Assembly: GCA_937874515.1 (NCBI GenBank)
Contig: CALNBV010000165.1
Location: 1-64,000 of the forward strand
Length of the DNA: 64,000 nt
Reading direction: 5' to 3'
Source: an uncultured Paenibacillaceae bacterium
GTDB taxonomy: Bacteria > Bacillota > Bacilli > Aneurinibacillales > Aneurinibacillaceae
The stretch's first letter is position 1, and each line of letters begins with the position of its first letter. The position numbers were made by a program, and so were the translations under genes. The notes under the pieces were generated by a model. It did not search any database and was not told the origin of the DNA. It saw nothing but the letters and a program-made list of their open reading frames with translations. This document shows, piece by piece, positions 28,645 to 37,839 of this stretch.

Positions 28645-29391
28645 TTATCCATGAGTAACAGCCTTGCCTAAGTAGGCAGATTGAATGCGTGCATCTCGCG
28701 CCAGGTCTTCGGCTAATCCGTGCATTTGTATTTCTCCATTGTGCAACACATAAGCTCGATCAGAAATTTTCAACGCAGAATGGGCATTTTGTTCTACAAG
28801 AAGGATACTTGTCCCCCACTCATTTCGGATTTCTTGTACCATATTGAGAATTTCTTTGACAATCAAAGGAGCTAGTCCAAGAGAAGGTTCATCTAAGAGC
28901 AATAATTGTGGTTTTGCCAATAAGGCCCTGGCGATTGCCAGCATTTGTTGTTGACCACCAGAAAGGGTTCCACCTAACTGGGCAGATCTTTCTTTTAAAA
29001 TAGGGAACCGCTGATAAATTTCCTCTATTTCTTCTCTAATTATTTTCTTTCCTGTTTTCGGTAAACGATGGGAGGCACCTAGCCATAAATTATCCTCAAC
29101 AGATAAGGTAGAAAAAACTTGCCGACGTTCTGGCACATGGGCCATGCCCATCCCTACCATTTTCTCTGCAGGAACCCCCATTAGATTTACCCCGTTAAAA
29201 TAAATGCCTCCCTGCTTGCCATCATGGAGACCAGAAATACAATGCAAAAGAGTGGTTTTTCCTGCTCCATTTGCTCCTAGCAAAGAAACAATTTCCCCTT
29301 TATTCACATGCAAATTTACACCATGCAAGACCTCAACAGGCCCATAATTTGCTTTCAAATGATCCACATGTAAAACCACAACTTGTCCCAA
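28645..29391 (-). CDS. livF: ABC transporter ATPase, LivF type
   Basis: The 248-aa ATPase has Walker A GANGAGKTT, signature LSGGQQQM, Walker B LLLLDEPSLGLAP and an H-loop-position VEQNAHSAL. It is the second ATPase of a hydrophobic-amino-acid-uptake type importer. The start appears to be TTG after GGAGG at 5-nt spacing. It lies 14 nt after livG. Confidence 0.95.
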   Translation of the reverse strand: MGQVVVLHVDHLKANYGPVEVLHGVNLHVNKGEIVSLLGANGAGKTTLLHCISGLHDGKQGGIYFNGVNLMGVPAEKMVGMGMAHVPERRQVFSTLSVEDNLWLGASHRLPKTGKKIIREEIEEIYQRFPILKERSAQLGGTLSGGQQQMLAIARALLAKPQLLLLDEPSLGLAPLIVKEILNMVQEIRNEWGTSILLVEQNAHSALKISDRAYVLHNGEIQMHGLAEDLARDARIQSAYLGKAVTHG

Positions 29392-29405
29392 TGCATCCTC
29401 CCCCT

Positions 29406-30176
29406 TTAGGCTGAATCTTCTTCTTGTCCTAAGTACGCTGCAATCACCCTGGCATCTTCCTGAATTTCCTGTGGGGTTCCTTCTGCAATTTTCGCCCCCT
29501 GATCCAACACAATGATTCGATCAGCTAAATTCATAATCATATCCATGTCATGTTCAACTAATAGGAGAGAAGTCCCCATTTCTTTAAACTTACGGAAGGT
29601 GTTTGTCATCTGTGCTGTTTCAGTATGGTTTAGGCCTGCTGCCGGTTCATCTAATAGAAGAAAACCAGGACCGGAACACATCGCTCTCGCAATTTCCATT
29701 AATCGTAATTGGCCATAAGAAAGACGTTCAGCTTTCAGTAAAGCAAGATGGCTAATTCCTACTAACTTCAGCCATTGCATAGCTTGCTTTTTCATTTCTT
29801 CTTCTTCTTTTCGAGCAAATGGTAGTTTAAGACCGCAGGAAAACACCCCAGATTTGGTACAGCTATGCAACCCTGTCATTACATTTTCCAGTACGGTCAT
29901 ATCATCAAAGGTTTGTAAATTTTGGAAGGTACGGGTAATGCCAAGTCCTGCATAACGATCCCCTGCCACTTTTTTCAGAGATTGGCCACGATAGGCGATT
30001 TCCCCACTGGATGGTGGGATAACACCGGAAACCATATTTAATACTGTACTTTTACCTGCTCCATTAGGACCGATTAAAGCGACAATTTCTCCTTCATTCA
30101 CATGAAAAGAAACATTTTTTACTGCCTGGACACCGCCAAAAGAGCGAGATAATTCCTGGACTTCTACTAATTTCAT
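29406..30176 (-). CDS. livG: ABC transporter ATPase, LivG type
   Basis: The 256-aa ATPase has Walker A GPNGAGKST, signature LSYGQLRLM, Walker B FLLLDEPAAGLNH and VEHDMDMIM. The ATG overlaps the livM stop (TAATG). It pairs with LivF to energise the importer. Confidence 0.95.
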   Translation of the reverse strand: MKLVEVQELSRSFGGVQAVKNVSFHVNEGEIVALIGPNGAGKSTVLNMVSGVIPPSSGEIAYRGQSLKKVAGDRYAGLGITRTFQNLQTFDDMTVLENVMTGLHSCTKSGVFSCGLKLPFARKEEEEMKKQAMQWLKLVGISHLALLKAERLSYGQLRLMEIARAMCSGPGFLLLDEPAAGLNHTETAQMTNTFRKFKEMGTSLLLVEHDMDMIMNLADRIIVLDQGAKIAEGTPQEIQEDARVIAAYLGQEEDSA

Positions 30177-31171
30177 TAGGCTCCCAACTTCCTTTCAGCA
30201 GGTAATGGTTCTTCCTGTCGTTTGGCCATTATTTTTTGCAATCTGGGCACCAAACCCTCAGGCATGAAAATAATGCATAGAACGAGAATGGCACCATAAA
30301 CAATTGTATCCATATCCCCTTTTAACATGGGGAAGTGCTCGCTTAAGATGAGCATAACCTCGCCTATGGAACCAATTAAAATTGTGCCTAGCAATGCTCC
30401 CCAGACACTTGCCGCTCCACCTACAACCACCATGGTAAGAAATTTAATAGATTCATGGAGACCGAAGGGTTGTGGATCGATGATTCCCATATAATTGGCA
30501 TACAATCCACCTGAGATTCCTGCGAATAAACCACTTAATACAAATGCAAGGAGTTTGTAGTTCGCCACGTTAATCCCAATAGAAGTGGCAGCGATTTCAC
30601 TTTTATGAATGGCACGAAATGCTCTGCCAATACGGGAATGAATAATCCCCAATGAAAAGAGAAGAACCAGGGTAACCATTCCCCAAACTAAATAGTAGAA
30701 ATCTACACCCAGGTCATCAAAAAGGGGAAGTGCTGGAATGCCAACTAAGCCACCCATACCGCCAGTCACCGATTCCCATTCTCCGAAAACAATTTGCACA
30801 ATAAACCCCATAGCTAAAGTGGCCATTGCCAAATAATAACCTTGCAGCCCTGCAATGGCTCTTGCCATTAAAAAAGCAGCAATGGCTGGGATTAATGCGG
30901 CAATCAGTAATGCAAACCAGGGGGACATTCCCCATTTAGTTGTTAAAATGCCTGTTGTATAAGCTCCAATCCCCCAGAATGCTGCTTGTCCTAAAGATAT
31001 TTGTCCTGCATAACCCATAACCAGACTTAAGCCGATAGTTACAATGGCATGTAACCCCATAATGATTCCTACTGATAGAAAGTAATCGCTGCCGAAAAAG
31101 GGGAACAAGCCCGCTACTAAAAGATAGACACCAAATACGATAAGTGACTTTTTTGAAAACAAAGCCTTCAT
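30176..31171 (-). CDS. livM: ABC transporter permease, LivM type
   Basis: The 331-aa permease has about ten hydrophobic segments and the family stretch GYAGQISLGQAAFWGIGAYT. The gene overlaps livH (TAATG at its start) and livG at its end, so the three are tightly coupled. It ends in a basic cytoplasmic tail. Confidence 0.94.
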   Translation of the reverse strand: MKALFSKKSLIVFGVYLLVAGLFPFFGSDYFLSVGIIMGLHAIVTIGLSLVMGYAGQISLGQAAFWGIGAYTTGILTTKWGMSPWFALLIAALIPAIAAFLMARAIAGLQGYYLAMATLAMGFIVQIVFGEWESVTGGMGGLVGIPALPLFDDLGVDFYYLVWGMVTLVLLFSLGIIHSRIGRAFRAIHKSEIAATSIGINVANYKLLAFVLSGLFAGISGGLYANYMGIIDPQPFGLHESIKFLTMVVVGGAASVWGALLGTILIGSIGEVMLILSEHFPMLKGDMDTIVYGAILVLCIIFMPEGLVPRLQKIMAKRQEEPLPAERKLGA

Positions 31172-32049
31172 TATAGTCCCCCCTTGCCCACACTGGGTTC
31201 ACCAAACAATCCTGTTGGCTTAATCATAAGAACCCCAATAATTAGAAGGAAAACAATGGCATCCTTTAATCCAGAACTAATCAGCCCAGCTCCAAAGGCC
31301 TCAACTAATCCAATAAGAAAACCTGCAGCAGTTACGCCAATGGGGTTCTGCAACCCCCCCAGAATGGCAGCTGAAAAACCTTTAATGCCTAACATGACAC
31401 CCACATCATAGGACGTAACATTAAGAGGGGCTATGGCAATGCCAGCAATCGCTCCGGAAGCCGCACTCATGGCAAAGGCCAATAGGGCCATTTTATTCGG
31501 ATTAATCCCCATGAGGCGGGTTGCTAATAAATTAACTGAGCAGGCATACATTTTTTTGCCTAAGAGAGTTTTATTCATTAAAAACCAGAAAACAAACAAT
31601 AAAAGGAGGACTGCCAGGATGACCCATAGGCTTTGTTGGGCCATGCTGATTCCGGAAAAAGTAATCGGTTCATTACTCGTAAACGGGGCAAGAGCATAGG
31701 CATCTTTTCCCCAAAACATACTAGCCACTCCTCTAATTAAAATGGACAACCCTATCGTCAGAATAATCAGACTTATTTGGTTAGACATAGGCCCATATCG
31801 AACAACAAATCGTTGTAGTAGCATCCCAATCAAGGTGACCATTAGAACTGAGAGAACAAAAGCAAGACCATAAGACATCCCTGTCCCTAATAAGGTAACT
31901 GCAATTAAGCCACCAAGCATAAGAAATTCACCCTGGGCTAAATTAATGACCTTACTGACCTGATAGATTGTAACAAAACCGATTGCGACAATGGCATAAA
32001 TGCCCCCGCTAACCAATCCATTAACCAAAAACTGAAAAAAGTCGGTCAT
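31171..32049 (-). CDS. livH: ABC transporter permease, LivH type
   Basis: The 292-aa permease has eight or so hydrophobic segments and family motifs GGIYAIVAIGFVTIYQVSKVINLAQGEFLM (N-terminal, partly at residues 15-44) and KGFSAAILGGLQNPIG. It is the first gene of the importer operon and follows the dyad at 32085-32142. Confidence 0.94.
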   Translation of the reverse strand: MTDFFQFLVNGLVSGGIYAIVAIGFVTIYQVSKVINLAQGEFLMLGGLIAVTLLGTGMSYGLAFVLSVLMVTLIGMLLQRFVVRYGPMSNQISLIILTIGLSILIRGVASMFWGKDAYALAPFTSNEPITFSGISMAQQSLWVILAVLLLLFVFWFLMNKTLLGKKMYACSVNLLATRLMGINPNKMALLAFAMSAASGAIAGIAIAPLNVTSYDVGVMLGIKGFSAAILGGLQNPIGVTAAGFLIGLVEAFGAGLISSGLKDAIVFLLIIGVLMIKPTGLFGEPSVGKGGL

Positions 32050-32084
32050 CAGTCTTTCCCCCTTAAATTATTCAATTGTTTCCC

Positions 32085-32142
32085 AAATTGTAATCTGTGC
32101 ATCCAAAAAACCTCATTGGCCTTTGGATGCAAGTTACAATTT
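32085..32142. promoter_or_regulatory. 58-bp extended dyad between paaX and livH
   Basis: The outer arms AAATTGTAA / TTACAATTT (32085-32093 with 32134-32142) and inner arms TGCATCCAAA / TTTGGATGCA (32098-32107 with 32122-32131) are both perfect. The outer arm overlaps the paaX stop codon. There is no U tract on either strand, so it may be an operator, an RNA processing stem or an attenuator instead of a plain terminator. Confidence 0.6.
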
Positions 32143-32965
32143 AGACTGGCTCTGGCGCCGCTTCGAATATGCTCTCAAAAAAGCGAATCGCCCCGGGATT
32201 TAACTCTTCATAAAAACGTTTAAATAACCCATCTGCTTCTTTAGCATTCCAATTTTTCGGTAAAAGGGATTCAGGAATATCCGGATCAACAAAAAGGAAT
32301 TTTCGATATTCATGAACAAGATAGGTCTTCTCTACAAAACATTCCCCATCTGTAATACCGTCTGGTCCTTTTTTGATAAATTCCTCATACTTGGGTTGAT
32401 ACTTATCAATAAATCTTTGATAAGCTTCCTGGATTTCTTGTAAATCCCAGCATTTTTCTACCAGTTGCTTTTCACCGCTCCAACCAATATGCTCACAACA
32501 AAATATTTCAACAAAACCCTCGACCTCATAAGATTGGGTAATTTCCTTTACCCGTTCCCCTATATTATGTGGGCTAATCCATGTACTTGTCGTTAACATG
32601 CCAAACCCTAACCAGGTTAACTCTTTACGAAGTTGATCTCGCTTTTCCCTGATTTTCTCTGGAATGTTGTAACTAACCATGGTCCACTTTCCATCCCATT
32701 GTTCTGGATTTTGCTTATATATTCTCGCAGCAGCTTCATTTAACCGTTTTTTTCCTTTTTCCGTCATAGAATAATAGCTTCGATTCCCAATTTTACGTGA
32801 CTGAATCCATCCCTGTCGTAGTATGCGAGATATGGCAGCACGAACAGCCTGTTCTGTTAAACCAAACTCACCCATTATTCGAGTTAAACTTCCGACCCAA
32901 ATCTCACCACCAAAATGGCGAACATATTCACCATAAATGGTAAATAACATGGATTGCGAATTCAT
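32141..32965 (-). CDS. paaX: PaaX-family transcriptional repressor
   Basis: PaaX represses phenylacetate genes and is released by phenylacetyl-CoA in known cases. The 274-aa product has the N-terminal winged helix (LFTIYGEYVRHFGGEIWVGSL then EFGLTEQAVRAAISRILRQGWI) and the C-terminal PaaX domain with WDGKWTMVSYNIPE and LGFGMLTTSTWISP. I use the ATG at 32965 after a GGAG site; a GTG 39 nt upstream is possible. It is the only repressor encoded in the aromatic cluster and the first candidate to bind the shared palindrome. Confidence 0.9.
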   Translation of the reverse strand: MNSQSMLFTIYGEYVRHFGGEIWVGSLTRIMGEFGLTEQAVRAAISRILRQGWIQSRKIGNRSYYSMTEKGKKRLNEAAARIYKQNPEQWDGKWTMVSYNIPEKIREKRDQLRKELTWLGFGMLTTSTWISPHNIGERVKEITQSYEVEGFVEIFCCEHIGWSGEKQLVEKCWDLQEIQEAYQRFIDKYQPKYEEFIKKGPDGITDGECFVEKTYLVHEYRKFLFVDPDIPESLLPKNWNAKEADGLFKRFYEELNPGAIRFFESIFEAAPEPV

Positions 32966-33025
32966 CACATCATCTCCATTCCAATTTTCCCTTTTCTTTA
33001 CCACCTTCTATCTTACAATACTTAC

Positions 33026-34228
33026 CTACATTCGCTCAATAACGACAGCAATTCCCTGTCCAACACCAATACACATGGTCGCTAAACCATAACGGCTTTC
33101 TCTTCTTTCCATCTCATATAGTAAAGTGGTTAGGATCCGACCACCGCTGGCACCTAATGGGTGTCCAATAGCAATGGCTCCACCATTCACATTCACCTTT
33201 TCTTGAGGAATATCCAATTCTTTTATGGTAGCCAAAACTTGTGAAGCAAAGGCTTCATTGATTTCAAACAAATCAATATCCTTTATGGTAAGCCCTGCTC
33301 TTTGTAACGCTTTTTTCGTTGCAGGTATTGGCCCAATCCCCATAAATAACGGATCAACCCCGGCAACAGCAGAAGCCACAATGCGGGCGCGGGGCTGTAA
33401 GCCTAAGGAAACAGCTTTTTCCCTTTCCATCACAAGCAAAGCGGATGCCCCATCATTTAAACCAGATGAATTGCCTGCAGTAACTGTCCCACCTTCTCGG
33501 AAGGCTGGTTTTAAGCGAGATAATTGATCCAATGTGGTTTGGGGCCGTGAATGTTCATCACTGCTAAAGAGAGTAATGTTTCCTTTGCGGTCTGTAAGCT
33601 CCATAGAGATTCTTTCTTGCTCAAATCTCCCACCTTTTTCCGCCTGAGCCCACTTTTGCTGGCTGGAGAAAGCAAAGGCATCTTGTTCTTCCCTGCTAAT
33701 CCCGTATTTTTCAGCTACGTTTTCTGCCGTTTCACCTAAACTAATCGGCGGATAAAGTGTTTTCATCTTTTCATTAATTAATCGCCATCCTAGGGTGGTA
33801 TCCTCTAAAACACGACTTCCCCGTTGAAAAGCTACTTCTGGTTTCATCATCACAAGGGGAGCACGAGTCATACTTTCCGTGCCACCTGTAATATACACAT
33901 CTCCATTTTCAGCGGCAATTCCATTGGCAGCAAGAATAACCGATTCCAGCCCTGAACCACATAATCGATTGACAGTCACACCAGGTACGGTAACAGGCAA
34001 CCCGGCCAATAATAAAGACATCCTGGCCACATTACGATTATCTTCACCAGGCTGATTGGCACACCCAAAAATTACATCTTCAATGAAATCAGGGTCTATT
34101 GGATTTCGCTCAAGTAACTTTTTGATTACATAAGCCCCTAAATCATCAGGGCGCACTTCTTTTAATGATCCATTAATCTTGCCAATAGGAGTTCTTATGG
34201 CATCTACAATAACTGCTTCTCTTTTCAA
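33026..34228 (-). CDS. Acetyl-CoA acyltransferase (thiolase), PaaJ-like, copy A
   Basis: The 400-aa thiolase has the nucleophile cysteine in VNRLCGSGLESV, INEAFASQ, GHPLGASGGR and the C-terminal CIGVGQG cysteine. The likely start is a TTG at 34228 after GGGAGGGG, giving the usual LKREAVIVDAIRTPIGK N-terminus; in-frame ATG codons upstream have poor sites. A thiolase of this type cleaves 3-oxoadipyl-CoA or a dehydro derivative in the phenylacetate pathway. A paralogue lies directly upstream. Confidence 0.9.
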   Translation of the reverse strand: MKREAVIVDAIRTPIGKINGSLKEVRPDDLGAYVIKKLLERNPIDPDFIEDVIFGCANQPGEDNRNVARMSLLLAGLPVTVPGVTVNRLCGSGLESVILAANGIAAENGDVYITGGTESMTRAPLVMMKPEVAFQRGSRVLEDTTLGWRLINEKMKTLYPPISLGETAENVAEKYGISREEQDAFAFSSQQKWAQAEKGGRFEQERISMELTDRKGNITLFSSDEHSRPQTTLDQLSRLKPAFREGGTVTAGNSSGLNDGASALLVMEREKAVSLGLQPRARIVASAVAGVDPLFMGIGPIPATKKALQRAGLTIKDIDLFEINEAFASQVLATIKELDIPQEKVNVNGGAIAIGHPLGASGGRILTTLLYEMERRESRYGLATMCIGVGQGIAVVIERM

Positions 34229-34259
34229 TCCAACCCCTCCCATTTTATCTTTCATAGAT

Positions 34260-35462
34260 TTATAAAGCCTCAACCAGGGTTGCTAACCCCTGTCCACCGC
34301 CAATACAAAGAGAAACCACACCATAGCGTTTCTTACGGCGGCGCAATTCAAAAAGAATGGTTCCTAGTAAACGTCCACCACTTGCTCCTAATGGATGGCC
34401 AAGAGCAATGGCTCCCCCGTTTACATTGGTCCGTTCTACGGGTAAATTTAACTCCCTAATACATGCTATAGTTTGAGAAGCGAAGGCTTCATTAATTTCA
34501 AAGAGATCAATATCAGAGACAGACATTCCTGTTTCTTTAAGAAGCTTATTAATGGCTTCCACTGGACCAATCCCCATAATCCGAGGATTTACTCCCGCCA
34601 CTGCATAATGAACAATTTTACCAAGGGGGGCAATCTTCTTTTCCTCCACTTTATCCCTGCTCATTAACACCACAGAAGCCGCTCCATCATTAATACCCGA
34701 TGAATTCCCAGCTGTGACACTTCCCTTGGAACGAAAGGCTGGTTTTAAACGGGCCAGGCTTTCTTCCGTAATTTTGGGACGAGGGTGCTCATCAACAGAG
34801 AAAATCCCTACTTCCCCCTTTTTTCCTTTTAGGGTTACTGGCACGATTTCTTCTCGAAATACACCAGAATCAATTGCTTTAAGTGCCCTCCTCTGGCTCT
34901 CTAAAGCATAAGCATCTTGTTCTTCCCGGCTAATCCCGTATTTTTCTGCAACATTTTCCGCTGTATCTCCCATGGTTAAATCCCCATAGATTGAAACAGG
35001 TGCCGAACGTGGGTCCCCAAAGGACTCCATTAATACTTGGGGACCTCGTTGGAAAGGAGAAGAAAACTTCTCCATTATGTAAGGGGATCGGGTTAAATTC
35101 TCTACCCCCCCGGCAACCATGACTTCCGCCTGTCCACTGGCAATGGTTTGTGCTGCAAGGTTGATAGCTTCCAAACCGGAAGCACATACCCGATTTACGG
35201 TCATTCCTGGTACTGTTTCCGGAAAACCTGCTTTTAATAAGCCCACCCGGGCAATATTAATAAAGGGACTGGCACTAATGACGTTACCCATGATGACTCC
35301 ATCTACTTCTGCGGCACTAATTCCTGCTCTTTTTACCCCTTCAGCGAGAACCAATGCGGACAAATCATCCATAGGAACTTCCTTAAGGCTTCCCCCGAGA
35401 GTTCCGAAGGGGGTTCGGGCTACGGAAACAACGAAAACTTCACTGTTAGGATTGTTTCGCAT
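34260..35462 (-). CDS. Acetyl-CoA acyltransferase (thiolase), PaaJ-like, copy B
   Basis: This 400-aa thiolase has VNRVCASGLEAI with the active cysteine, INEAFASQ, GHPLGASGGR and CIGGGQG. The ATG at 35462 follows AAGGAGGGG. It is clearly related to copy A yet diverged throughout, so it is an old duplication and the two may act on different chain intermediates. It overlaps the preceding gene by 17 nt. Confidence 0.9.
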   Translation of the reverse strand: MRNNPNSEVFVVSVARTPFGTLGGSLKEVPMDDLSALVLAEGVKRAGISAAEVDGVIMGNVISASPFINIARVGLLKAGFPETVPGMTVNRVCASGLEAINLAAQTIASGQAEVMVAGGVENLTRSPYIMEKFSSPFQRGPQVLMESFGDPRSAPVSIYGDLTMGDTAENVAEKYGISREEQDAYALESQRRALKAIDSGVFREEIVPVTLKGKKGEVGIFSVDEHPRPKITEESLARLKPAFRSKGSVTAGNSSGINDGAASVVLMSRDKVEEKKIAPLGKIVHYAVAGVNPRIMGIGPVEAINKLLKETGMSVSDIDLFEINEAFASQTIACIRELNLPVERTNVNGGAIALGHPLGASGGRLLGTILFELRRRKKRYGVVSLCIGGGQGLATLVEAL

Positions 35463-36207
35463 AGTTCCCCTCCTTTTCAATCTCATAGGTGTAAAAGCCC
35501 CGTCCCACACCTTCTCCCAACCAGCCTGCTAACACCATTTTTCGCAATAATGGAGCAGGACGATAACGTTCTTCTTTCATTTCCCGATGGAGTCCATCAA
35601 TTACGCTATATACCTCATCTAAACCCACTCGATCCGCCCATCGAAGGGGACCAAAAGGATAATTAGTTCCAAGTTTCATCCCTTGATCAATATCCTCGGG
35701 TTCTGCTACCCTTTCTATCAGGGCAAAAATGGCTTCATTAATAATGAGAGAAAGAATCCGTGGAAAAACGAGTCCAACTTCATCCTCTACCACTTCTGTT
35801 TCTTTTCCTAATGCGGAAAAAAAAGTGGCAGCCTGAGCAAGTATTGATGGATCTGTTTGTAATGCAGGAGCAATTTCAATTAAATTCCCTTCTTCTAAAG
35901 GAAGGAAGGTACCGAAACCACACACTCGCTGGGGATGACGGGTCCATGAAGCCACTTCTGTTGCCGTAACTGCAAGAGTAGTAACCAGTAAAGGAATACC
36001 TGTAGGCAACATCTGGTCTAACTTTTGCACCCGTTGTCTTTTTATAGTTAAATCACTGTTTGTCACTTCCAGAGCAAACTGGACATCTAATCCATCTCCC
36101 GCTTCTTCAATGGATTGAACTAGGAAACCCTTTTCCTGGAGCATTCCTTTCCATGCATCCCCTTGGGGTCCTACTCCTTCTACCAGGACTTTAATTGGTG
36201 TACTCAT
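35446..36207 (-). CDS. Degenerate 3-hydroxyacyl-CoA dehydrogenase-like protein
   Basis: The 253-aa product keeps a 3HCDH-type C-terminal domain (FPRILSLIINEAIFALIERVAEPEDIDQGMKLGTNYPFGPLRWADRVGLD), but its N-terminal half lacks the GxGxxG dinucleotide motif; the place is taken by LVEGVGPQGDAWKG. The ATG at 36207 has GGGAGGTGG. It overlaps the intact dehydrogenase gene upstream by 17 nt. It may bind acyl-CoA without NAD, or form a heteromer with its neighbour; both are inference. Confidence 0.7.
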   Translation of the reverse strand: MSTPIKVLVEGVGPQGDAWKGMLQEKGFLVQSIEEAGDGLDVQFALEVTNSDLTIKRQRVQKLDQMLPTGIPLLVTTLAVTATEVASWTRHPQRVCGFGTFLPLEEGNLIEIAPALQTDPSILAQAATFFSALGKETEVVEDEVGLVFPRILSLIINEAIFALIERVAEPEDIDQGMKLGTNYPFGPLRWADRVGLDEVYSVIDGLHREMKEERYRPAPLLRKMVLAGWLGEGVGRGFYTYEIEKEGNYAKQS

Positions 36208-37021
36208 AAAATCCACCTCCCGTCTTTTTCCCCAGGGTGCCAGCTTGTACCATTCTCTCTTGTAATCGGCTCGGTTTAAACCGACTTTCCTGGAAAAATC
36301 CCTGATACACTGATTGTGTAGTGGCAAAATTAATATCAATGCCAATCAGGTCCTGTAGGGCAAAGGGACCCATTTTGAACCCGCCGGCCCCAGTCATAAT
36401 TCGATCAATCTGCTCCACACTGGCGATTCCATCCCCAACAATTCGTAACGCTTCATTATAATAAGGCCGCGCCACTCGATTTACGATAAAACCAGGGGAA
36501 TCTTTTACCTTTACTGGTTTTTTGCCAAGTTTAGCAGCAAATTGAAGGGCTTGTTCTGCCTCCTCTTGCCCTGATTGGTATCCCACAATCACTTCGACTA
36601 AAGGCATCACAGGTGCAGGATTAAAAAAGTGAAAACCAAGAATCCGCTCCGGGTGAGGAATGCCTGCTGCAATCTCTGTAATGGAAATAGAAGATGTATT
36701 GGATAAAAGAAGGCTATCATCTGAACAAACCTGGGCTAACTCTTGAAAAATTGCCCTTTTTAGCTCTAAACGCTCTGGTACTGCTTCAATGACCACATGA
36801 CAGGAAGCTAAATCCACAATTTGTGTAATCAAGTTAAGGTTAGAGAGCGTGTCTTCCTGGTTTAATTTCTGCAAGCGAGCTGTAATGGATCCTTTGGCTT
36901 TATCCAACACTTGTTGGTTGGCATCACATAAAAAGACCTGGTATCCACTTTGTAAACAGACCTGGGCAATCCCAGCCCCCATGGTGCCGGCCCCAATAAT
37001 TCCCACTCTCTTGATTTCCAT
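36191..37021 (-). CDS. paaH: 3-hydroxyacyl-CoA dehydrogenase, PaaH-like
   Basis: The 276-aa enzyme oxidises 3-hydroxyacyl-CoA (3-hydroxyadipyl-CoA in the phenylacetate pathway). It has the NAD motif GAGTMGAGIAQ at residues 10-20, NTSSISITEIA, the catalytic histidine in LGFHFFNPAPVMPLVEV, and a complete C-terminal domain with NRVARPYYNEALRI. It lies between the isomerase-like gene and the degenerate paralogue. Confidence 0.92.
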   Translation of the reverse strand: MEIKRVGIIGAGTMGAGIAQVCLQSGYQVFLCDANQQVLDKAKGSITARLQKLNQEDTLSNLNLITQIVDLASCHVVIEAVPERLELKRAIFQELAQVCSDDSLLLSNTSSISITEIAAGIPHPERILGFHFFNPAPVMPLVEVIVGYQSGQEEAEQALQFAAKLGKKPVKVKDSPGFIVNRVARPYYNEALRIVGDGIASVEQIDRIMTGAGGFKMGPFALQDLIGIDINFATTQSVYQGFFQESRFKPSRLQERMVQAGTLGKKTGGGFYEYTN

Positions 37022-37042
37022 TCTTCCCCCTCCTTCTTTTCG

Positions 37043-37825
37043 CTATTTTCCTGTAAAATGAGGTTTGCGTTTTTCCACAAATGCTTGCACCCCTTCACGA
37101 TGGTCCTGGGTGTTCCCGGCTATTTCCTGGGAAAAGGCTTCATATTCCAAGGTTTCTTCTAAATTCATGTTCAATCCTTGATACATGGTACGCTTAATTA
37201 AACCAATACCCTTTGTTGGCAGTGATGCTAATTTCTCTGCATACGCCATCACTTCATCCAAGAAGTTCTCTTCTGTAAACACATGATTCACAAGACCGAT
37301 TTCCTTCGCTTCCTTGGCACTAAGACGAGCCCCAGTAAAAGCCAATTCCATGGCTTTCCCCAATCCAACAATGCGAGGCAAAAAGTAACATCCACCAGAG
37401 TCTGGTACCAGACCAATATTCACAAATGCATTCACGAAGGAAGCCTTTTCTGAAGCAAGGCGCAAGTCACAGGCTAATGCCAGACTCATTCCCGCTCCGG
37501 CTGCGACCCCATTTACTGCAGCAATAACCGGCTTTTCAATTTTTTGAATTTGTAAAACCATAGGATTATATCGTTCACGAAGAAACTTGCTAAAATCCAT
37601 TTCTTCTTTTAAATCCAATACTTCTCCTAAATCCTGTCCAGCACAAAAGGCTTTTCCTGAACCGGTAATCACCACACAGCGAACATTAGAATCTCTCCCT
37701 GCACTTTTGAAAGCTTCTGTAATTTCACGGTTCATTTGTTCTATAAATGCATTAAAGGTAGAAGGCCGATTAAATTGAATAACAGCCACGTTCCTCTTCA
37801 CTTCATAATTAATAGTTTCAAACAT
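37043..37825 (-). CDS. paaG: Crotonase-family isomerase, PaaG-like
   Basis: The 260-aa crotonase has AFCAGQDLGE and NGVAAGAGMSLALACD oxyanion-hole motifs and NIGLVPDSGGCYFLPR, where the Asp fits PaaG, which isomerises epoxyphenylacetyl-CoA to an oxepin. It lacks the two glutamates of a true hydratase at the usual spots. It is followed by paaH. The substrate is inferred from context. Confidence 0.82.
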   Translation of the reverse strand: MFETINYEVKRNVAVIQFNRPSTFNAFIEQMNREITEAFKSAGRDSNVRCVVITGSGKAFCAGQDLGEVLDLKEEMDFSKFLRERYNPMVLQIQKIEKPVIAAVNGVAAGAGMSLALACDLRLASEKASFVNAFVNIGLVPDSGGCYFLPRIVGLGKAMELAFTGARLSAKEAKEIGLVNHVFTEENFLDEVMAYAEKLASLPTKGIGLIKRTMYQGLNMNLEETLEYEAFSQEIAGNTQDHREGVQAFVEKRKPHFTGK

Positions 37826-37839
37826 CCTTTTCCCTCCTT

